Both the position numbers and the translations under genes were made by a program. From Nemania diffusa (taxonomy: Eukaryota; Ascomycota; Sordariomycetes; Xylariales; Xylariaceae), in assembly GCA_038501195.1 (NCBI GenBank), contig JBBPUQ010000004.1, positions 3,610,001-3,674,000 of the forward strand: 64,000 nucleotides of DNA, in the 5' to 3' direction. Shown here piece by piece: positions 56,733-64,000 of the stretch. The notes beneath the pieces were generated by a model. The model had not been told where the DNA came from and did no database searches. It saw only the letters and a list, made by a program, of their open reading frames with translations. How positions within the stretch are numbered: position 1 is the first letter of the stretch; the number at the start of each line of letters is the position of its first letter.

Positions 56733-57092
56733 ATGCCATCTTCTCAGTCCATCCCTTCCGACACCGGCTACGCTCAGTTCCCCTATGGCTGTCAGATCTT
56801 GATGCACGGGGAGACTAGATGGCCGCTGCACGCGAGTATCCGTCACGGAGACACTTGCGAATGCGAATCCACCGGCGGCGAGCGGGAACTCGTCCGCGAT
56901 TTCCTGCTTTTCGTCGCGTATGAGTATTATTATCAGCGTGACCCCGAGCGTTATAACGCGCTTGTGTGCAACGACATGATCAAGGCTGAGGCCGAGAGAC
57001 TTGGCCTCGATACTGATGAACTTGAGATCTGGGACTTGTACCCTCAGTGCTTGCCTGCACGCCCGGCCCGAGACGGTAAGTCGGAGGCCTAA
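56733..57092 (+). CDS. Unrecognised 119-aa protein
   Basis: Single exon from the ATG at 56733 (MPSSQSIPSD); the frame is open for 22 more codons upstream but those look non-coding. Features: FPYGCQILMHGETRWPLH, then GDTCECESTGGERELVRDFLLFVAYEYYYQRDPERYNALV, then an acidic helix and LYPQCLPARP. Four or five Cys, no signal peptide. GC content and third positions look coding. It lies just downstream of het-c in the same direction. Possibly a lineage-specific orphan; no function inferred. Confidence 0.6.
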   Translation: MPSSQSIPSDTGYAQFPYGCQILMHGETRWPLHASIRHGDTCECESTGGERELVRDFLLFVAYEYYYQRDPERYNALVCNDMIKAEAERLGLDTDELEIWDLYPQCLPARPARDGKSEA

Positions 57093-57425
57093 AGGGTTGG
57101 GGTCTTGACTGGGACGCGGTGACGTTGATCTGCTCGGCGCAACTTATTTCATAGCCTGTTAATATTCAGAACTTGTCCCTCTACTACTTTATACTTTTCC
57201 CTAGACTGTGAAATTGCCTTGTAATTGAATAAAAAAAATTATTTTGTTAGCGAATCTATTGCACGTAGAGATATATGATGAAATTACGCATTATATCATT
57301 ACGTATATTGTATTGTGTTGTATTTAGTAGGCTGAGATGTCTCTTAGCGGTAGGTATAGCTCGTATATTTTAGTAGCTCACAGCGAGTTTTTAAAAAGGA
57401 TAGGCATGATAATTGCTCACGCATC
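57093..57425. other. Convergent intergenic interval
   Basis: 333 AT-rich bases between converging 3' ends. Nothing further is seen. Confidence 0.5.
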
Positions 57426-58538
57426 CTATCCTAGAAGTTTCTCGACACCGTTCTCTAGGCGTAATAACGCAGTGTTGTCCTGCCAGCGCAGCCATGCCAT
57501 ACCCTGCATGAGACTGTCCGTAAGATCGTCCAGCTTCCTGTCTAGCGTCAGGGGTCCCCCCTTTGCATTGTTCTCAACCACGCGCTTCGATCTCTTGCGC
57601 TTGGTGCCGTCCGACGCGTGCCTGTACGCATCTAGCATGTGACCCGCCTTGACATTGCCTGGCTGGACTACGAGATCCCCCTGACTGAGCCAACCGGCCA
57701 GGAGTTCGATCTTCAGCTTCTTCGCCTCGGCGTTCGATTTCGCGCCACCGGCACGTCTCCTTCTCGGCTTGCCGGTGGACGCGCCGGCGTCGTCATCATC
57801 GGGCTCCTCGGTCCGCGCCACGGCCTTGGTGCCTAGATCTAGACCATCGAGAAACAGCTGCCCCACGCGCTGCGGCTGGATGCACACCACGTCCCCGTCC
57901 CAGGCCCCGAGGTCGCGCAGCGTGTGCAGCGAGGCGTGAAGCATGGCCTCCAGCGTGTTCACGCGCACCGTCCACTGCTGGATGGCCGCGGCGCCCCCGG
58001 TGCGCCAGCGCTGGCGCTCGATCAGGATATGCGTCGGCAGCGGCTTGAGCTGCAGCACCGTGTCCTGGAGGAAGGCATTGGCCGTCTTTGCCAGCGCCGC
58101 GGGCGAGAACGCCTCAGTGGTCGTGGCTGGTACCTCTAGCATATCCTCATCGCCATCCCGACTGGACGCACTGGCCGGCCCCTCGAGGAGCGAGAGACGC
58201 TGCCATGCGTGGAGTTTGATGGTAGGAGGACTGGTGCCGAGTAAGGCCGGCGATGTGGCCTTCTTCGACTTGCTGCCTGTCTTGCGGGCAGACGGGACGA
58301 CGGGGGTAAGCAGGCTGAAGGCCAGGTTCCGGATGCCGAGATCGATGCTTAGGATCACGGGGCCGGACCGAGGCTTCGGCGGTGGTGCCACGGGATGGGA
58401 GGCGGCGGCAGTTAGACGTGCGATGAGCTCATCTTTGCGCCCGCTTAGGGGCAGGCCGCAGAGGAAGGAGAGGCGCTTGAGCTGCTCGGCTCGCAGAGTT
58501 CGCGGTATCACGCTGTGCGCAGGACCGCTCGCTGCCAT
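57426..58538 (-). CDS. Mitochondrial Holliday-junction resolvase (Cce1/Ydc2 type)
   Basis: Cuts four-way DNA junctions in mitochondrial DNA to allow its segregation. Intronless, 370 aa. The N-terminus carries a SAP-like DNA-binding helix pair (LRAEQLKRLSFLCGLPLSGRKDELIARL, residues 15-42). The RNase H-fold core begins VILSIDLGIRNLAF, with the first catalytic Asp at residue 66. ILIERQRWR carries the second acid, and DRKLDDLTDSLMQGMAWLRWQ at the C-terminus supplies the remaining Asp residues. Insertions rich in Lys/Arg and Asp (KPRRRRAGGAKS, DDDDAG) lie between core strands, as in filamentous fungi. Divergent from the glutathione reductase gene. Confidence 0.92.
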   Translation of the reverse strand: MAASGPAHSVIPRTLRAEQLKRLSFLCGLPLSGRKDELIARLTAAASHPVAPPPKPRSGPVILSIDLGIRNLAFSLLTPVVPSARKTGSKSKKATSPALLGTSPPTIKLHAWQRLSLLEGPASASSRDGDEDMLEVPATTTEAFSPAALAKTANAFLQDTVLQLKPLPTHILIERQRWRTGGAAAIQQWTVRVNTLEAMLHASLHTLRDLGAWDGDVVCIQPQRVGQLFLDGLDLGTKAVARTEEPDDDDAGASTGKPRRRRAGGAKSNAEAKKLKIELLAGWLSQGDLVVQPGNVKAGHMLDAYRHASDGTKRKRSKRVVENNAKGGPLTLDRKLDDLTDSLMQGMAWLRWQDNTALLRLENGVEKLLG

Positions 58539-59597
58539 TTGGCGCAGTGCCCAGGTTAGGTGGAGGTACCTAGGCTGTCCTGCGCGTGGTAAGCTTCAGT
58601 AAGGACTAATCCATATTGAGCTTAGAAAAGACAGGCTTTATGAAATCCGAGTTAGGCGTTATATATGCATAGTTTTTATGTTTTGGTTTTTTCTTCGAGG
58701 TATTGTTCGCGTATAGGTAAGGGCAGTATACTTTGGGACAAACAATACATATCGAAACTCCTCTTATTATCATTGGCTTCAATTTTGTGAAGCCGCCTAT
58801 TTTTTACACTTAAGACTAAGCTAGCTAAGTTCTCAAGGTATCCTTGTCCAGGGCAGATCCAGGGAATAAAAGCTTATCCAGTATCTGGTCTAGCTTGTAT
58901 CTAGGTAGTTTGATCGGCGGGGTCCACTACACTCTCTGTTCTCTACCTATCTAAAAGATTTGTTGCTTCTACAGGAGATATATTCAGAGACCATTAAACT
59001 CCGCGGTTCCGTGACCTGGTATTCCAAATCAAAAACTCTTTCTGGTACCTATTTCATATTTCGTACAGACTGCGGACATTATACTACACCGCGGCCTCTA
59101 TTCTAGATACAGACGATTCTGTACTGTCTACCTACTGTATAACACACACCCTGGTTGTGACTTGCATGTCAAACCTATCAAATTCAGAATAATATCTATG
59201 CAGAGTCGATTACAAACCTTCACGTTCCGTGCCGGCTTTTACTAATAATACGAACCAACCAGATCCCGACAATACTATTCTGTCGTGATCGCCCTACTGC
59301 AAGACGAAAAAACCAGCCAGCCAACAGGGGAGAGAGAAACAGAGCGAAGGCTGCGAGGCCCTTACTAATCTACGAAATACTTCCTCCCTCTTATCAATCA
59401 ACCCACCACCTAACCTCGTACCTACAGGCTGCGGGCTACAGGCTACAGGCTACCTAACCCCCCTGTAACGGCGGCTGCACACACCTAAAGACGTCACCCC
59501 CGCTTACGGCGACTTGCTTCCCCTCCCCCACTATTAATACCATAATCCCTTCGCTTCTTCGCTTCCTATCTAGACTGTATAGTATCACATCATATAA
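58539..59597. promoter_or_regulatory. Divergent promoter region, resolvase and glutathione reductase
   Basis: 1.06 kb between the two start codons. Near 59,425-59,455 three close copies of a CTACAGGCTAC-like unit occur. The stretch before 59,597 is C/T-rich. No gene supported. Confidence 0.45.
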
Positions 59598-61332
<1,735 letters not shown>

Positions 61333-62237
61333 ATCGAGCGGAACGAAATAATAAAAATAATTAAGTCAAAATAAACGAAATGAAATAGAGATGAGTTCAT
61401 GAGAATAGTAGGTGGAATGTCTATGCACGAGGAAATGTGTAGTATGAGCGGAGATGTACATGTTGTCAACAATCGCTGAGGGATTGAGATGTAGATACGC
61501 TCAGCAAGGGGTATATATAAAGTGAAATATTTTATCTAGACAGAGCGAGAGGCAGATCTGGTAATGTTTTGAAGAAAAGCAGACCGGCTACACATAGACA
61601 GGGGCGACAGCGGGTAAAACAAGAGAAATCAAGACCTTTATAAACAACAGACTAGCAGAAATTTGAATTTTGATCCAGCGAGAAAAGATTGACTTAAGCG
61701 GTTTATTATTGAGCATTACGATTTTGGTATATCCACATTAGTTCCTTTCCATTCGTGCGACATTGGTACCGAATTCAACCCAGGACTAAATCAAGGGTAT
61801 CCAGCACCTATGATTAAGAACAACAAGCCAGTCTATCTCTTTTGACGCCGTACATGTGCCGTCCGTTCCGTATTCCTTGATGATTATACTCCGTTGCCAA
61901 GACCAACCGGCCAATTTGTGTCCAGGATTCCCAACATATATGCAACGTTTTCATCAAGACGGAATTACAATGTGCTCCAAGGATACTCGTGCTCGTATAC
62001 CGAGTAGCCTGTGCAATGGTTCGTGACCATGACCATTAGGCGTAGTGGCAAAGAGGTTGTGTCGGTGATGGTGATGATGTACAAGCTTGGCATTAGCAAG
62101 CTGCTGGGGAGCAGCGTATAGTACATTGAAGATACTCTGAGGCTTATAGCCGAAGAGTGCAAACGAGGGTTGGTGGTTACGCATATCTAAATGCTGTGCA
62201 TTCGTCGTCGAAGCGGGAGAATCAAAGCGAGATTCTC
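61333..62237. other. Convergent intergenic interval, nothing recognised
   Basis: 905 bases between the 3' ends of glutathione reductase and SOG2. No coding-like frame. Confidence 0.5.
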
Positions 62238-64000
62238 CTAGAATGCAGGCTTGTTTCTACCGTTGAGCTGATATGTGGTAGTGTTTGTGGTCCCGTTAGG
62301 GCTAAGGATCGATGATAATTGCCGCTCGTCTCCGGCAGATGTGATGGAGGATATAGAGTTGAGGGAGATTGTCGACGCACTATTCATCGTGTTAGTTCGG
62401 GACAAGTTTAATCCTCCCATTGAGATCAAGGCGTCAGCCCGCTCAAAGACATTCCCGGAGAAGACGTTCGCAAAGGATCCACTCTGCGGTGTCGACGGGA
62501 CTGTAGCTTGAACCGCCGGACCTAGGGCGGCACTTTGCGGTGTCATTGGCAGTTGCACCTGTGTGCTTGTAGAGCTTGACGTGTAATGACTAGCTGGATG
62601 ATGGCTTAATGGACCCGGGTGATGTCCAGCTTGCCGAAGCAGATTACCCCATGGTGATACCATGATAAGGCTGTTGGTTTCCTTAATACTGACTTGGATA
62701 GGTCGAAGCCGGCCCTTAACATCCGCAGACAGGTTAACCTGATCCATGGTTTGCTTCAACTTGCTTCCGAATTCAGCCCACGCGTCAATGAAGCTTTTGC
62801 AAAGGCTCCAAAAAATGGCATCCGTCCTAATCCCTGGTTCTTTAAGTTTGATCATAGACAATCGCGACTTGAGAATTTCGGTTTCCTTAATGGCAAATCC
62901 GCATTTAGCGATTAGCGCCCTCCAAGCTCTTATTACAACGTCCGGGGCTCGTAGGAGTTCTGCGTTGCGCTTGCCATTACTGAACTGAACATTCATGCCT
63001 GGCAGCGTACGTAGGACTAACTCCGCAGCTTTCGTTAGAGACAAGAAGATTCTCTCAAATTGACGCTCTTCAGCCGGGAAATCGTGTTGATAGCGTGGAT
63101 CAGTGCTCGAGGAAGCAAAAGACTCACCAGACCGCGGCGTTGCGGCCATGATCTGAGCAGTTCGATTGCTGCTGTGCAAATAAGGTAATGAGACATCGGT
63201 TGTTACCCTCAGGTTGCTAGGATTGTGAACAAATGTACCAATGCGAGATCTCGTTCCGAAGTTAGGACGCCCAGGAATTGGTGTAGTGGAATTTTCGCGC
63301 GAGTGTGGTTTGATAGTATTGTCTACCCCTGGCCATCGAGCGCTATAGCTTGGAACGTACCCGGTGGCGCCCCTCGAAGCTTCGTACGCAGAAACACGAA
63401 GCTCCATAATACTATTATAGAGTAGTAGCATCATTGTACGAATATATCGAGGGTCACCGTTATCGACAATGGTGTCCATATTACCCACTAGGAGAGTACA
63501 AATGTGGCTATACGCATTGATTAGAGTGACAACAGCCCTTTGGACGTTTTCATTCTCGCGGGGGGCAAAGCCACCGTATTCAAGAGCAATTTCGTGTTTC
63601 TCGATCTCCTGCTCCAACTCTTCCACGTGAACGTTTGTGTTGTAAAATACGATTTCAAGGCTCGAGCGTTTTGCCGTACCATCATTTGTTAGTCGCGTGA
63701 AGAGCTGTATCATGGGGTGGATCGCAAAGATTGCGTAGAGAACACCCTTTGCAGACTCGAGGATTGGATCGAAAATCTTGGACTCTCGGCGCTGTTCGGG
63801 TAGCACTGAGAGCCGCCTGACATAGTTGGGGCGCTGAAGAAGCGGCTCGGCACCTGCGGGACTGCTAGGACTGGCAGTAGAGACGTTTGTATTTATAGTC
63901 CCGGTTATAGACGAGCCATGACTAAGGCCACGATAGTGACTAAAACGGTTATTCGCCTGGCCCTCGTCTAACGTTCCTAATTCACTTGGTTTTCTTGACA
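62238..64000 (-). CDS. RAM-pathway protein SOG2, C-terminal part (5' end beyond the window)
   Basis: Leucine-rich-repeat scaffold of the RAM kinase network (with Cbk1/Kic1-type kinases), which controls polarity and cell separation. The frame is open from the right edge of the window to the stop at 62238, at least 586 codons, so the N-terminal LRR part lies outside. Visible: a Ser-rich linker, RPNYVRRLSVLPEQRRESK, then the SOG2 domain (FDPILESAKGVLYAIFAIHP, IFLSLTKAAELVLRTLPG, IRAWRALIAKCGFAIKETEIL, FIDAWAEFGSKLKQ, RPIQVSIKETNSLIM). The tail is Ser/Thr/Asn-rich. No intron is needed within this part. Family assignment rests on these conserved blocks. Confidence 0.85.
   Translation of the reverse strand, partial: SRKPSELGTLDEGQANNRFSHYRGLSHGSSITGTINTNVSTASPSSPAGAEPLLQRPNYVRRLSVLPEQRRESKIFDPILESAKGVLYAIFAIHPMIQLFTRLTNDGTAKRSSLEIVFYNTNVHVEELEQEIEKHEIALEYGGFAPRENENVQRAVVTLINAYSHICTLLVGNMDTIVDNGDPRYIRTMMLLLYNSIMELRVSAYEASRGATGYVPSYSARWPGVDNTIKPHSRENSTTPIPGRPNFGTRSRIGTFVHNPSNLRVTTDVSLPYLHSSNRTAQIMAATPRSGESFASSSTDPRYQHDFPAEERQFERIFLSLTKAAELVLRTLPGMNVQFSNGKRNAELLRAPDVVIRAWRALIAKCGFAIKETEILKSRLSMIKLKEPGIRTDAIFWSLCKSFIDAWAEFGSKLKQTMDQVNLSADVKGRLRPIQVSIKETNSLIMVSPWGNLLRQAGHHPGPLSHHPASHYTSSSTSTQVQLPMTPQSAALGPAVQATVPSTPQSGSFANVFSGNVFERADALISMGGLNLSRTNTMNSASTISLNSISSITSAGDERQLSSILSPNGTTNTTTYQLNGRNKPAF

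Overview
The window reads as nuclear DNA of a filamentous ascomycete (Pezizomycotina, most likely a Sordariomycete; the order is not resolved). The evidence is short spliceosomal introns with GTANGT donors, CTAAC/CTAAT-type branch sites and AG acceptors, several fungus-restricted families (HET-C, UstYa/DUF3328, SOG2, Aim19-like, Ydc2/Cce1), and a very AT-rich block next to gene-bearing DNA of normal composition. Gene models below were joined by eye from reading frames and splice sites. Functions come from recalled family motifs, not searches.

Layout. About 1-3.4 kb is an extremely AT-rich, gene-free block ending in a diverged 140-bp tandem repeat. About 3.4-9.0 kb has normal composition but no convincing gene. 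From 9 to 17.5 kb lie a solo HxxxD acyltransferase, HMG-CoA lyase, an ECHDC3-like crotonase, a 436-bp inverted-repeat element (MITE-like) and the V-ATPase B subunit. From 19.8 to 26.4 kb lie a secreted aldose 1-epimerase (with an in-frame GPI-signal-like tail after its stop codon), an unrecognised 226-aa protein, a caffeoyl-CoA-type O-methyltransferase and the diphthamide enzyme Dph1. From 27.2 to 28.9 kb lie a small Cys-containing protein and an orphan UstYa-like gene. From 28.9 to 32.7 kb is a gene-poor block with possible decayed coding sequence. From 32.7 to 44.6 kb lie an RTP1-like nuclear import factor, a mitochondrial-type PP2C, an Hlj1-like ER J-protein, an Aim19-like membrane protein and a Siw14-like phosphatase. 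From 46.8 to 64 kb lie a D-amino-acid oxidase, a 229-aa orphan, HET-C, a 119-aa orphan, a Cce1/Ydc2 resolvase, glutathione reductase and the C-terminal part of RAM-pathway SOG2, which runs off the right edge.

How the genes relate. Most are dispersed housekeeping functions (vacuolar acidification, translation-factor modification, Pol II import, redox, mitochondrial DNA, ER quality control). The only adjacent pair with related chemistry is HMG-CoA lyase with the ECHDC3-like protein. There is no complete biosynthetic cluster: the acyltransferase, the O-methyltransferase and the UstYa-like gene stand apart, with no synthase or RiPP precursor visible. The items most worth a second look are the inverted-repeat element with a 6-bp target duplication between two divergent genes, the GPI-like tail behind the stop of the epimerase, the orphan UstYa gene beside the gene-poor block, the 140-bp periodicity in the AT-rich block, and a frame break in the RTP1-like gene.
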